The notes under the pieces are model-generated. The model made no database searches. It had not been told where the DNA came from and was given only the letters and a program-made list of their open reading frames with translations. Below, in pieces: positions 49,462 to 59,549 of a DNA stretch of 64,000 nt. This stretch comes from Kazachstania africana CBS 2517 (taxonomy: Eukaryota > Ascomycota > Saccharomycetes > Saccharomycetales > Saccharomycetaceae). Positions within the stretch are counted from its first letter, which is position 1, and each line of letters begins with the position of its first letter. A program made the position numbers and the translations under genes. The DNA lies in assembly GCF_000304475.1 (NCBI RefSeq), contig NC_018940.1, forward strand, positions 1,550,001 through 1,614,000, written 5' to 3'.

Positions 49462-49664
49462 TCTTCTTCCCTGGTGAATATGTTTTTGTTTGTTCAACCT
49501 GAGAATGTTTTTATATCGAAGACTTTTCAGCATCTTCATTTATTTTTTTTTTAATGCTCGATGAGGTCTATTTAAAAGTTTAATATGAAAAAAAAATAAT
49601 AATAATGATATTTTGAGAATTTGAATAAATAATATATAACTATCGTTATAGAACGTTTTTAGCT

Positions 49665-52415
49665 TTAAAAAAACTGTGTATAACATGTCGAATCTTCATG
49701 AACTTCCATAGTTTCCTTTAACTCATTCAGTTCGGCTTTGATCATTTGAGCCAGTTGTGGAGTCAATTGATTACATGTGCCGATATCTGGATGTCTGTCA
49801 TATTCAGTTTCACTGTATGTATCATATAATATAATCTTGGCTGAAAAGCTAACAGTTGGCCGCGTCACCTTTTCAGTGTAAGGAATACCACTTGTGTAGC
49901 TCTCAATGCTTGTTATTTCTGTATTCGAAGGTGAATATGCAGACGCATCTCCTGCAGCTGGGACTTTTAACCCACGAAAAGACATCGAAATTGGTCTACC
50001 AGTATCAGGACTTGTACTTGGCAAAAATGGCATTTGTGATGGTTGATCTTCTTCAGTTTCTTCCACTATATTATTGAAATCTTCATTTTCAAAATCTTCA
50101 TCGTTGTGATTTACATTATTACAGTCATCTTCGTACTCATCCAATACATCAGCATCGTTATATTCATTTCGGAGTTCCATATCTTGGCTTGGTAGGTCTT
50201 CTTGAGCAATTTTATTTGGTTTTATATCCATAACAGCAGGATTAAATGTCTTGAAATCAGGGCTTTTTACTTGTTCCTGTTCATCATCAAAGGCTAAGTC
50301 AAAGTTAACTTCATCGCCGAAATCGATGATATTGGCAAATTCCATTATATCTGTAATTAATTCACGATCTTCTGTAAACCCAATATTATCAGTATCATTA
50401 TTCGTTACCACAATTTCCTCCTGTTTTTCGCTTCCAGATAAACCTTTGAAAGGATTAATTACAGTATCATCATTTACATAGGGGCCTTCATCATCAAAAT
50501 CTAAGGTTAGTTGGTTAAGTTCTTGTTCAACATCAGCTAAAGAAAAATCATTAGCATGGATTGATCCAAAATTATCTGTCGGAGCAGTAGTATTCAGTGT
50601 GTCCACTGATTCAAATCTACCACTTTTTAAGATACTACTTGTAGGACTCTTTGTTAGATCAGGCGCAGATAATATGACATCTGAAGCTTCTTCAATAACC
50701 ATACCATCATTTTGCGCTTTAATGGATAATGTATCTATGGAAAGTCTGTTCGTATTAGACCTTATTGATCTATTTCTTTCTATTTTCAGAATTGAATCTA
50801 TCTCATCTTCATCTAGTGATTTGGGAAAGACTGCCTCACCAGAATCTCTTCTTCTTGGTTCATCGTGTACCGAAGTTGGAGAAAGTTTTTCCATTGCGAT
50901 ATCTACAGTGTTAGTGCTTCCATCCATCGAGCTTGGTGTAGCTTCTAAATTTAGCAGCGTATTGAAATTCAAAGGCGTAGGGTTTCTTTTCATCATTGGT
51001 TGTTCAGATGAGTCTGATGTATCATGACTGTTCCTCTTATTCGTAATGGCAGCAGAGTCATGATTTTGTTGGTGTTGAGACACGCGTTGTTTAGGAACGT
51101 TCAATGTTGGTTCAGTTTTACTTCGACGAAATGTATCAAAAATACTGTTACTGCTATGCGATTTTTTTGCTAATTTTTCAGGTTTTGTACCTGATGATGG
51201 GTTTAAGTGAGAAAGTTGTGAATATGTGTTTGACGTTGCCAATGGACTGTTATTACCCGTTGGCGTATCCGAGTGCTTCTTTTTCTTTAAGAAAGAGAAT
51301 ATACTCTTTTTCTTCTTCTGTATTGGTGGTTGCTTTGACAGGGTGTTCCTGGATTTTACTGAATCTTGAATAGATGAGACTGTAGCTTTTTTACTTGACA
51401 GTGGTGTTGTGGACACCGTTCTCCTCTCAATCATATTAGGCCTCTTTGTAACTTCGTCTCGATTCAAATGCTTTTCGTCATTTGAGATAGAACGATTCAC
51501 AGAGAAAGGCTTAGGAATTTCATTTTCAGTTGCTGATCCATTTAAGGTAGAAACTACATTAGGCTTTACAGATGGATTTTTCTCGTATGTTGTAATAGTA
51601 TTTTCAACAATTTTACCAGGGTTGACAAAGGCTGGGGTTTGATGCAATAGGAAGGATTGCGACTTTGGTTTCTCTTCTAAAAACTCAACTTGATGAACGC
51701 TTGCTTCTTCTACGGGATCTTTATTTTTTGCTTGATTTTCTATAGCTGTAGGAAGTTCCTCGTAGGAGTCACCCTCTTCAGCTGCACTTTCTGATATATC
51801 TGGAAGCTCTGAAGGTAATTGGAAATTTGTTGGCGCAGTTACAGTGGCCCCTTGTTGAACCTTGGGAGTAGTTAGGTAATCAGGCTGATCTATTTGTGGA
51901 TCATGACGGACAAAATTGAAGTTATTTGAGTCATCCAAGTCGATCAAATTAGGTGAGGCTACCATGCTTGGGGCACTCTGGCCACGGCTGTATGGAAAAC
52001 TAGCTGAAAGATCATTACTCTGGCCTAATAGATTTTCTTCATTTTCGCTCTCTTCTTCCTCCTGTATTATTGAATCAGTAGCAAGCGTTATCTTCATCTT
52101 TTGTTCTGCATTTTTTGATTTTTCATTCAATATATCAGCAAGAGCACTCAGAGAAGGTGAAGCTGCAATACTTACAGTTTTCGTTTCTGGATTCCATGCT
52201 CTCTGTGACTGTATCTGTTCTTCAGATTCACATTCGTTATCCTTGGCTGTGTATGGCTGTCCCAATGATGCATTTATACTCCTATCAGATATCTCTTTCA
52301 GTATTAGGGAGTTTCGAAACGTTCTGGAGTGTTCTAAAGCGTTTGTAGAGTTAGAAGAATAAAATGATGAGTTCAGCAGATCCGATGTATCGTATTCAGA
52401 TACTATACTAGACAT
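49665..52415 (-). CDS. BNI4: Bni4, bud-neck scaffold targeting Glc7 and chitin synthase III
   Basis: Bni4 links the septins to protein phosphatase Glc7 and to Chs4/Chs3, placing the chitin ring at the bud neck. The 916-residue product (S. cerevisiae 892) is largely disordered and Ser/Thr/Asp-rich. A basic block lies near residue 365 (KKKKSIFSFLKKKKHSDTP). The highly conserved C-terminal 63 residues begin TVSFSAKIILYDTYSETEYD, containing the Glc7-binding VSF (an RVxF-type motif) at about 855-857, and end STCYTQFF. Several antisense frames are shadows. Confidence 0.95.
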   Translation of the reverse strand: MSSIVSEYDTSDLLNSSFYSSNSTNALEHSRTFRNSLILKEISDRSINASLGQPYTAKDNECESEEQIQSQRAWNPETKTVSIAASPSLSALADILNEKSKNAEQKMKITLATDSIIQEEEESENEENLLGQSNDLSASFPYSRGQSAPSMVASPNLIDLDDSNNFNFVRHDPQIDQPDYLTTPKVQQGATVTAPTNFQLPSELPDISESAAEEGDSYEELPTAIENQAKNKDPVEEASVHQVEFLEEKPKSQSFLLHQTPAFVNPGKIVENTITTYEKNPSVKPNVVSTLNGSATENEIPKPFSVNRSISNDEKHLNRDEVTKRPNMIERRTVSTTPLSSKKATVSSIQDSVKSRNTLSKQPPIQKKKKSIFSFLKKKKHSDTPTGNNSPLATSNTYSQLSHLNPSSGTKPEKLAKKSHSSNSIFDTFRRSKTEPTLNVPKQRVSQHQQNHDSAAITNKRNSHDTSDSSEQPMMKRNPTPLNFNTLLNLEATPSSMDGSTNTVDIAMEKLSPTSVHDEPRRRDSGEAVFPKSLDEDEIDSILKIERNRSIRSNTNRLSIDTLSIKAQNDGMVIEEASDVILSAPDLTKSPTSSILKSGRFESVDTLNTTAPTDNFGSIHANDFSLADVEQELNQLTLDFDDEGPYVNDDTVINPFKGLSGSEKQEEIVVTNNDTDNIGFTEDRELITDIMEFANIIDFGDEVNFDLAFDDEQEQVKSPDFKTFNPAVMDIKPNKIAQEDLPSQDMELRNEYNDADVLDEYEDDCNNVNHNDEDFENEDFNNIVEETEEDQPSQMPFLPSTSPDTGRPISMSFRGLKVPAAGDASAYSPSNTEITSIESYTSGIPYTEKVTRPTVSFSAKIILYDTYSETEYDRHPDIGTCNQLTPQLAQMIKAELNELKETMEVHEDSTCYTQFF

Positions 52416-52845
52416 TGTAGAATATAGATTTTGAATATGGTTTAGTTATGGTAGTAAGTTATCGTAAGTTGTTCGAAAGTTGGGATATCACTGTAAACCA
52501 GAACAGGGTTGTAACCTCACCAAAGAAAAAAGCGATCGATTGTGAGAAGCTATCACACGTATATCTTATGAGTTTCTGTTAATCTTACTCAACAGCCGGC
52601 AAAACTTCTTCCAATTATATATCAAACCGCCTGTCCAAATGAGGAAGTCAGCCTACTTAATTAAAAATTTTACGCGAATTTTAAAAAAAAGAATTTACGA
52701 CGCGTCAACTTCTTCAACCGGGTTATAATGAGTCTCTCTAGCGTTACTAGTCACTGCAGCACCTAGTAAACAATGCAGTTATGAATATTTTCTATAAATA
52801 TGTATATGTATACCCGAGTTGCAAAAACTCTTATGGATGGTTGGC
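52416..52845. other. Intergenic: BNI4 promoter and globin gene 3' region
   Basis: Contains ACGCGT at 52700-52705 (MCB-type, about 285 bp upstream of BNI4), with another CGCG-containing patch (ACGCGAA) near 52672. G1/S control would suit a bud-neck protein. No small gene is visible. Confidence 0.4.
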
Positions 52846-54027
52846 TCACATAACAATGCAGTCTCTTTTCCCCTGTGGTACTTTGTTCGTGCTTCTTGGT
52901 ACATTGGTGTAAAGCTTTTTGACTGGCATACGGGTGGGCTTAGATGTGTCTTCTGGGAGAGGTTCATCCAGGACAGTAATAGCAGTTTTTGTGGGTGGTC
53001 TGAAGAAGGCGCCCTTTGGTCTTCTGCTAGCCGTACTGGATCTTTCTTTTTCGCCTTCTTCTTCTTGCTGTTCATCGTCGTCACTAATTTCTGGGATTGG
53101 AAAGTCAAAGTCGTCGTCAACTGATTCAGCTGGCTTCACTTCTCCTTCATGAAGTGAGCTCGTTTCACACATATAGCTCTCATTGATTTGCTTCAGTAGG
53201 ATTGGGTCGTTACCGTACAGTAATAAACAATTGGCCAAATAGGAATACAATTTGGACCAACACTCTTCTAGTTCAATAGTGAAAAGAGAACCAAACCTAT
53301 CTTGAAATGTTTTTAACAGAGCTAAACCCATTACTTCGAACTTCTGATTATCGATTGATAGGATTCTGGCATGTCTTTTACTGATATTCTTCAATTGAGT
53401 ATCCAAAGCATGGATGTTCTCCATATTATTGACGGCGTTATTGACAATTTTGCTGAAAGATACCGCTTGATGTCTAATTGATGGAAACATTTTCTCCACT
53501 GTAGAATCCATATGAATTAAATTTTCGTAGAACTGTATGGCAAACAGAGATTTTTCAACATCGACATCTTCTGCAGGACCAGCAGCCAAGGTTGTTTTTA
53601 CGTTCAATTGTTTTGAGTTATTCACAATGTTAGTTTTATGAATTTCTGAAAATCTAGCGCTAGAAAATGGGCTCGAACTGATGCCCAACCGACGATTGGT
53701 GTTAAGTTTTTGGTAGAATCGAGTATACATATCAGATGTCAACTCATCACTAAGCATCATAGCCCATGATTCTCTAATAATATGTGCTTCTCTTGAGGAC
53801 ACTCTAAAATTTATCTTTGCTGTACTTCTATCTAAAACAGATGCTCTCTTTGACCTCGTTGATTTCTCACTTCTGTTACCCGCCGCCACGCTATTACTTA
53901 TTGAAGGTCTTCTAGTAATTATAGTTGGTGTGACATCACTAAGTGGTTCCTTTGGGGCGTTCAAACTTAGATCTTGCGAATTTTGCTTTACCTCCATATA
54001 ATAACTGTCTTCAGATAATATAGTCAT
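52846..54027 (-). CDS. Globin-domain protein (YNL234W type)
   Basis: S. cerevisiae YNL234W is a haem-binding globin-like protein thought to sense rather than carry oxygen. The 393-residue product (S. cerevisiae 426) has a basic Ser-rich N terminus. The globin fold is at roughly residues 75-270, split by an insertion, with HIIRESWAMMLSDELTSDMY as the A/B helix region. SIRHQAVSFSKIVNN carries a candidate distal His. NISKRHARILSID carries a candidate proximal His. ALLKTFQDRFGSLFTIELEE and ECWSKLYSYLANCLL form the last helices. The C terminus is acidic then basic. The frame upstream starts with TTG; 54027 is the first ATG. Confidence 0.9.
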   Translation of the reverse strand: MTILSEDSYYMEVKQNSQDLSLNAPKEPLSDVTPTIITRRPSISNSVAAGNRSEKSTRSKRASVLDRSTAKINFRVSSREAHIIRESWAMMLSDELTSDMYTRFYQKLNTNRRLGISSSPFSSARFSEIHKTNIVNNSKQLNVKTTLAAGPAEDVDVEKSLFAIQFYENLIHMDSTVEKMFPSIRHQAVSFSKIVNNAVNNMENIHALDTQLKNISKRHARILSIDNQKFEVMGLALLKTFQDRFGSLFTIELEECWSKLYSYLANCLLLYGNDPILLKQINESYMCETSSLHEGEVKPAESVDDDFDFPIPEISDDDEQQEEEGEKERSSTASRRPKGAFFRPPTKTAITVLDEPLPEDTSKPTRMPVKKLYTNVPRSTNKVPQGKRDCIVM

Positions 54028-54596
54028 GTCTTGATCCGGTTTCGTAGTTTGATTTAGCCTCAACTAATTCCAAAACTTTCAAAAATGATTTGCAAGATAC
54101 GTCTATATATAAATAAGCAAACACCATTCAAACATTCAACTCTTCCTAGAGCAAGAGTTGTAGCGGTTTTAACTAGCTTTATTCTCTGTAAAAGAGGAAA
54201 AAAAATTTTCACTCATTCATCTCTTTGCAGCAGTAGTTTTCTCAATGCAAGATTTACATTTTCGGTTAGATAAGCTCTCTATTATAGGGAGTTTTCACTG
54301 CTAGAAAAACAATCATGTGTCAAGAAAAGAAACGGAAATAACAATTAAGCACAGAACTCGACGGAGAAAAAAAATTCTAAGTTTCCGTCTGGGTTTTTGC
54401 CTGATTTACACTCATAAAAGCAATGAAGGTCGTTTTTAGATGTAACGACGTTTCGCAAAAGAAATCAAGAGCAGGCACAGTGGGTTACTTGAATTTATAT
54501 GAATTTGTTAGGCATTAAATACGTACAGTGCTATTTACTTGATCGCTTTTCATGGAAAGGACTGTCCTTAGTTTCTATATATAAAACGTTCTTTTA
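54028..54596. other. Intergenic: globin gene promoter and SIN4 3' region
   Basis: About 570 bp of mainly AT-rich sequence between two minus-strand genes. Short plus-strand frames here have no recognisable similarity. I see no RNA gene or clear factor cluster. Confidence 0.4.
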
Positions 54597-57530
54597 TCAC
54601 GTAGAGCTGTTTGTTTCACTTTCTAAATCGTATAACATACCAGAACACACACAATTCCTTGTATACATTGTTGGCCATCTTCTAGTCTGGATTGAAGTTG
54701 CCACAATTGTCTTATCAGGGGAAATAACGTATCCTGCTCTGGTAACACACCCACATCTACTGCATCTTTTCAGTTTCCCGGTTTGCATTTCTAGTTGACT
54801 GAAATAATCATAGGTGATCCCATCAAACGCAGTCTGGCTGAATTTTCTTGATGACTTCATACCGGCAGGAAGATCTTGCGGTTCAATTATTAATCCATCC
54901 GCAATAGGTTTTAGCAGATGATGAAGTTTAGGAACAAAGAGCTCATCATTACTTATGCTCAGGCCAGAAGTGTCGGAGAAGAAAATGTTTGCCGCATTCA
55001 CACGAGATATAATTGCATTCCTTGAATAGTTCAACAGAAACTCAGTGATTTTTGATTGGTCGGTTGGCACTACACCCCTAATGAGAAGTGAATATTCTCT
55101 TGCTAAAGATGTTTCCCTGGCATTTGGCACCTGTTGTTCATTTAATGCGGTAAATTTATTGTTGACATCAACTAGGAAAGTCTCAAATTTTTCAAAATTT
55201 ACTGGAGACTCACTCAGTACCATTTTTAAAAAGTGAGATGACTCATTCAGCACAGGGTACGTATTCTCAGGAAATTTCGTAATTAGTTGGATGATTTTTT
55301 TAATCTCTGATAAAATTGTAAGAATTAGATGTCTTGGCATTTTAGCTCCAAATATACCTAGTACCAAAGTAGGACCTATGTCGAGTGGGTTGTTGATCAA
55401 CAATAAAACTTCTTGTATCAAGTACGTAGTGAATTTCACAAACCACTTCGCAATAGGAATTATAGAGTGTATTAAATCTTGTTTCGAAAATGATGCTGGG
55501 AAAATACTCTTTGTAGAATTGCTACTGTTGTTCATTTGTTCAACTGCAAATTGAAGATTACGTGAAACGCCAGATAATGCGAACAATATATTTTTCAGAT
55601 AAAGTATTACTCTGGCTATTTTTGCTATGGATTCGTCACCAAAACCACTACCCAGCTCCAATTGTAATAACATTATTTTTTGAATTGGTCTGCTCATTAT
55701 CATTTTGTCCATTATATCCTTTGGTGCGTCTGGTGAAACATTGAAAAAAGAAAATAGGTTCGACATCAAGATCACTATAAAATCTTCGGCTCTTTTAACA
55801 TCCAATTTAGCAATCTTTAAAATGTGCGTCTTACAAGCAATAGTTAAATCCTCAGACGCAAGCTGCCTGTGGGTGATGTTTGCAAATGAGAAGGCAAATG
55901 CAACTGCATTGATATTGTCATTTGCCTTTGAAAGTACATCGTTTTGGTATACAGGGAAGAATTTAGGAACTGGATCTTTCACTATTTTAGTAATGATACC
56001 CGCCATAGATGGAGAGACAGTCATCCATTCTATCACGCCAGAGGGGGGCAATGCAGGATAGTGGAAACCACTACTTAATATTGACATTATAACATTGGAG
56101 AAATTGCTTGAACCTGTTGTTTTCTTTGATCTTTCTGTTTCTAATATCCAATCGTTTTGATTATAAGTTGCGACAGATCCGTTTTCGAAATAAAATGTAA
56201 TAAAACCATCTATAAGTTCAGAAGTAACATGAACCACGATATTATCTAGTTTCAATTCGCCAGATTGGGAGATACTGTAACGTTCTGACTTCAAAAAACC
56301 ACCTTTACCAGATTGAGTAGAAGGCAGGTCTGGTTTGAGAATTGATAAGTACTCTGTCGAAAGATCGATATGTGTTATCTTTTGTCTCCTTATAATACTT
56401 TTGTTTGTACCACAAACTCTATAGATAAGAAGTATTTCAGGTGATGGTTCCTTTATGAGTGGAGATTTGAAGAGCGGATGTATGTTCATCAATTCAATAA
56501 TATTCCCTTCTGAATCAACTCTTTCTACATTTGATTCCAATATTAATTTTACACTTAAAGTGGGATCATTTAATAAATTTTCAGACTTATCTGCGGGGGC
56601 ATTCCAAGATACATTCAACTTATAGAAAGATAATTTCTTGGAGAGTTTTGAGTATGTAGTAATTAGGAGTGCTTGCTCTTCATTGATTGGTGTTAATTTG
56701 GCAAACTCAAACCAATCTAGCTCTTTTGATCTTTGATCCTGTGAATAAAATAATTGTAATGTAATTTTCTTGTGATCCTTTGAATTGGAAAACTGGTACC
56801 AGAAGTCAATTTGCCCATTTCTACGGATACCTAAACACGCATATTTCATGAAAGGAGGATAGAATACGCCGAAAGGGGATACTTGTTGGGCTTTGTTTCT
56901 GTAGCATTTGACTGAAGAATCAAAGACACAGAATTGTGAACCAATTATTGCTTTTGAGGAGCTTATCCAATGAAAATCCAAAATAGTTGTATTGTATTCT
57001 TTCTTCGTTTGTTTTTTCTCGAGAAGAGTATTCTGTAATTGATTCACTGGAGAAAGTGGCATTGCATGATTATGCATTTTATATATATTATCTTGAAATA
57101 ATAATGTTAGCTTTTCAAAAGTGGTGGCTCCCTCTAAGCCTTGACCAGTAATCATCATTGTCACATTCCCGATTTCGTCACAGACTGTAAGCATATCACC
57201 AGGTAAGCTAAAGTAATCATTCCAATGGATGGATGAAATATTGTAAAAAAAATGGATATTGGGCCTAACATGTGTGGAAGCACTTGGTACAGTTGTAGGC
57301 GAGGCAATACCTACATTAATATTGCTACCGCCTACGCTACCTTGCGAAGTGGGTATTTCATGGAGTTGGGGATGTATAATATATCGCTGTGGAGGATGGA
57401 ATCTCCAATTGCTTCCATTGACTGTTTCAAGGAAAGTGATACATAAGTTTCCTTCGGAGGATTCAGAGTCACCGTACGCAATTATGCCGGTTCTAGACCA
57501 TGCTATTTGATTCTGCCTCAGTGAGTACAT
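54597..57530 (-). CDS. SIN4: Sin4 (Med16), Mediator tail subunit
   Basis: Sin4/Med16 is part of the Mediator tail module with Med2, Med3, Med15 and Rgr1, relaying activator and repressor input to Pol II. The 977-residue product (S. cerevisiae 974) begins MYSLRQNQIAWSRTGIIAYG, typical of the N-terminal beta-propeller of Med16. An alpha-helical C-terminal half follows. A Cys-rich end (KRCSRCGCVTRAGYVI, then NCVCSG) resembles a conserved zinc-binding terminus. It lies between the globin gene and YTP1 in conserved order. Confidence 0.95.
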   Translation of the reverse strand: MYSLRQNQIAWSRTGIIAYGDSESSEGNLCITFLETVNGSNWRFHPPQRYIIHPQLHEIPTSQGSVGGSNINVGIASPTTVPSASTHVRPNIHFFYNISSIHWNDYFSLPGDMLTVCDEIGNVTMMITGQGLEGATTFEKLTLLFQDNIYKMHNHAMPLSPVNQLQNTLLEKKQTKKEYNTTILDFHWISSSKAIIGSQFCVFDSSVKCYRNKAQQVSPFGVFYPPFMKYACLGIRRNGQIDFWYQFSNSKDHKKITLQLFYSQDQRSKELDWFEFAKLTPINEEQALLITTYSKLSKKLSFYKLNVSWNAPADKSENLLNDPTLSVKLILESNVERVDSEGNIIELMNIHPLFKSPLIKEPSPEILLIYRVCGTNKSIIRRQKITHIDLSTEYLSILKPDLPSTQSGKGGFLKSERYSISQSGELKLDNIVVHVTSELIDGFITFYFENGSVATYNQNDWILETERSKKTTGSSNFSNVIMSILSSGFHYPALPPSGVIEWMTVSPSMAGIITKIVKDPVPKFFPVYQNDVLSKANDNINAVAFAFSFANITHRQLASEDLTIACKTHILKIAKLDVKRAEDFIVILMSNLFSFFNVSPDAPKDIMDKMIMSRPIQKIMLLQLELGSGFGDESIAKIARVILYLKNILFALSGVSRNLQFAVEQMNNSSNSTKSIFPASFSKQDLIHSIIPIAKWFVKFTTYLIQEVLLLINNPLDIGPTLVLGIFGAKMPRHLILTILSEIKKIIQLITKFPENTYPVLNESSHFLKMVLSESPVNFEKFETFLVDVNNKFTALNEQQVPNARETSLAREYSLLIRGVVPTDQSKITEFLLNYSRNAIISRVNAANIFFSDTSGLSISNDELFVPKLHHLLKPIADGLIIEPQDLPAGMKSSRKFSQTAFDGITYDYFSQLEMQTGKLKRCSRCGCVTRAGYVISPDKTIVATSIQTRRWPTMYTRNCVCSGMLYDLESETNSST

Positions 57531-57881
57531 TTCCTGATATCTTGGAGTTGATGTTTAGTCTAGTATGAAGCGCCAATTGAATAAATATATTTTCAATATT
57601 CTATATACTTACAACTTGCAAATGAATTTTTCAAAATGTCGTATTTGAGGACGCGCCCACCTTGAACTTTCTGTCCCGCAACTATAACGTTAAGCTGAAT
57701 AAAACATTAATGGCTTACTCCTTGGAAGCCTTCACGGTTCAGTACTACTTGCTACAATTAGAATTTTCTGAAATAAATGTATGCTTATATACATAAATAT
57801 AGGCTTTGAGCGTATTTTAAGAGTATGCTGTGATGCCTCAGATGCTGGAAGTCTTTTCCTTACATTTTTCCTAAAAAGTAA
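57531..57881. other. Intergenic: SIN4 promoter and YTP1 3' region
   Basis: AT-rich spacer between tandem minus-strand genes. A plus-strand frame starting at 57781 mostly overlaps YTP1 and is a shadow. No further feature recognised. Confidence 0.4.
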
Positions 57882-59249
57882 TTATAAATCAAAGCTATTT
57901 GAACCATTCGGATGTTCCGACTCTTCATTAGTACTCAGTTCGTACACAATATTAGACTCTAGCTCATTACTCCACGTGTCAGAATATTTACCTAGTATAT
58001 CTGCGTCATTTTTCTCCGACAAGTATACATATAGATCAAGGCAGACGATCACCCAAAAGTGGAGCAAAAATGCGCCAGAAAGTACCACCATTACATATGA
58101 ACTGTGTTCAGCATTTAGTCGCAACACTAGTATAAGTTGTTCTTCATTGGCGGACATAAAAAGGACGCCTGCGGCTATCAAGCAAAATGGTGGTAGATAT
58201 TGGAATGATAAGATTTTAGTGTCGCTTCGCAAATCACCTAGCAGAACCGATATCTCTAAGATTCTTAAAGCTCCACCTGTCATTAAAATGACTCCGAAAA
58301 AATAATGGACATTTGTGCTTATAGCTAAACGCTGAGCGTGCTGTGTCATTGCCCATCCTGTAAAGATTATTAGTAAACTTGGAATAAATGTTCTTCTATT
58401 TTTTCTTGATAAATAGATGCCTAATATACCTCCTGCCCACCACAATATACCCATTGCTGTGTGTTGATAATCATGCATCAACCACTCTTCTTTTCCCCAT
58501 CTGTGTTCTGTGAATGTGTTCACTATGCCGTAAAGGCACATGACCCAACTGTCAATGTAATCTTGAGAACAGTTTGCAGTTGAATTCCGCAGCAAGGGTA
58601 CCTGCAATACTAATGTATAAATGAATCCATAAAGGATAAAGCTTGAGCCCATTATCCCATGTGCTATACATTGGCCAGTATGCTTGTTCCTGCAAAAACC
58701 AAACATTGCGACTGGTGCCAAACAAACCCTCAGCCAACCTAAAATTATTATTATAGAAGCCAAAACTTTGTTCAGCAGTGAAAGATATTTATTGCCAAAA
58801 AATGAGACTAATAGTTTCAGATTTTTATTGTTGCTATTCATTATGCTGGTTGCACAGCTTGAAATGACATAAGCAAATAATGTGGCCCACATGATCAGGA
58901 ATAATATCCATCCAGTAGCCCTTGAAGTAGCGTTTTCAACTCCGTCATTATCAGCAAAACTCATTGTAGTAATTTCTAAAGTCGAATATAGGGTGGATAT
59001 GAAATGCAGCATTGTGGCAGAACGGTTCTTGCCAGCATATATCAATGACGCCGCTACAGAAGGGAGCAAAAATAAGAAGAATAAAGTGGCAATCCAATGG
59101 AGTGATTTGCGTGTACCATCAAGTATGTCAGGTCTGGTAAGGTTCATACTACTCGAATCACTCCCAGGCATATTCATGTTCATATCCATTGGTATAGCTC
59201 TGACAGCTCTCGAGAAAGTGACAATTATAATAAATTTCAAAGAATCCAT
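57882..59249 (-). CDS. YTP1: Multi-pass membrane protein Ytp1
   Basis: Ytp1 is a fungal membrane protein of unknown biochemical function. The 455-residue product (S. cerevisiae 459) begins with a short hydrophobic segment and a Met/Asp-rich loop (AIPMDMNMNMPGSDSSS). About ten hydrophobic helices follow, for example WIATLFFLFLLPSVAASLIY, ILFLIMWATLFAYVISS and AFLLHFWVIVCLDLYVYL. The conserved block HRWGKEEWLMHDYQHTAMGI, with several His residues, hints at metal or haem ligands, but I cannot assign a reaction. Position matches YNL237W. Confidence 0.93.
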   Translation of the reverse strand: MDSLKFIIIVTFSRAVRAIPMDMNMNMPGSDSSSMNLTRPDILDGTRKSLHWIATLFFLFLLPSVAASLIYAGKNRSATMLHFISTLYSTLEITTMSFADNDGVENATSRATGWILFLIMWATLFAYVISSCATSIMNSNNKNLKLLVSFFGNKYLSLLNKVLASIIIILGWLRVCLAPVAMFGFCRNKHTGQCIAHGIMGSSFILYGFIYTLVLQVPLLRNSTANCSQDYIDSWVMCLYGIVNTFTEHRWGKEEWLMHDYQHTAMGILWWAGGILGIYLSRKNRRTFIPSLLIIFTGWAMTQHAQRLAISTNVHYFFGVILMTGGALRILEISVLLGDLRSDTKILSFQYLPPFCLIAAGVLFMSANEEQLILVLRLNAEHSSYVMVVLSGAFLLHFWVIVCLDLYVYLSEKNDADILGKYSDTWSNELESNIVYELSTNEESEHPNGSNSFDL

Positions 59250-59549
59250 TTCGAAAATTAATTAACAAAAACGGCCAATACTAGTAAATTCAGTACTAGA
59301 AGTTTCTGTAAAAAGTTGAATGATTACATATGACTTCCCTTTATTTCGAAAGGCTTATTTTATTATAAGGTATATTATATATTGTGCTGTATCGCGCAAT
59401 AGCGACGGTAAATTAGCGAATGAAATTTGAAAAAGTTATGTTCTATAAATGAAACGCGTTATAAAACTACTTAGAAAGTACTATGTACAATGTCAATAAC
59501 TCTTTTTTCTTGATGGGTATGAGTTTTCTTGTTATGAAGGAAAGACTGA

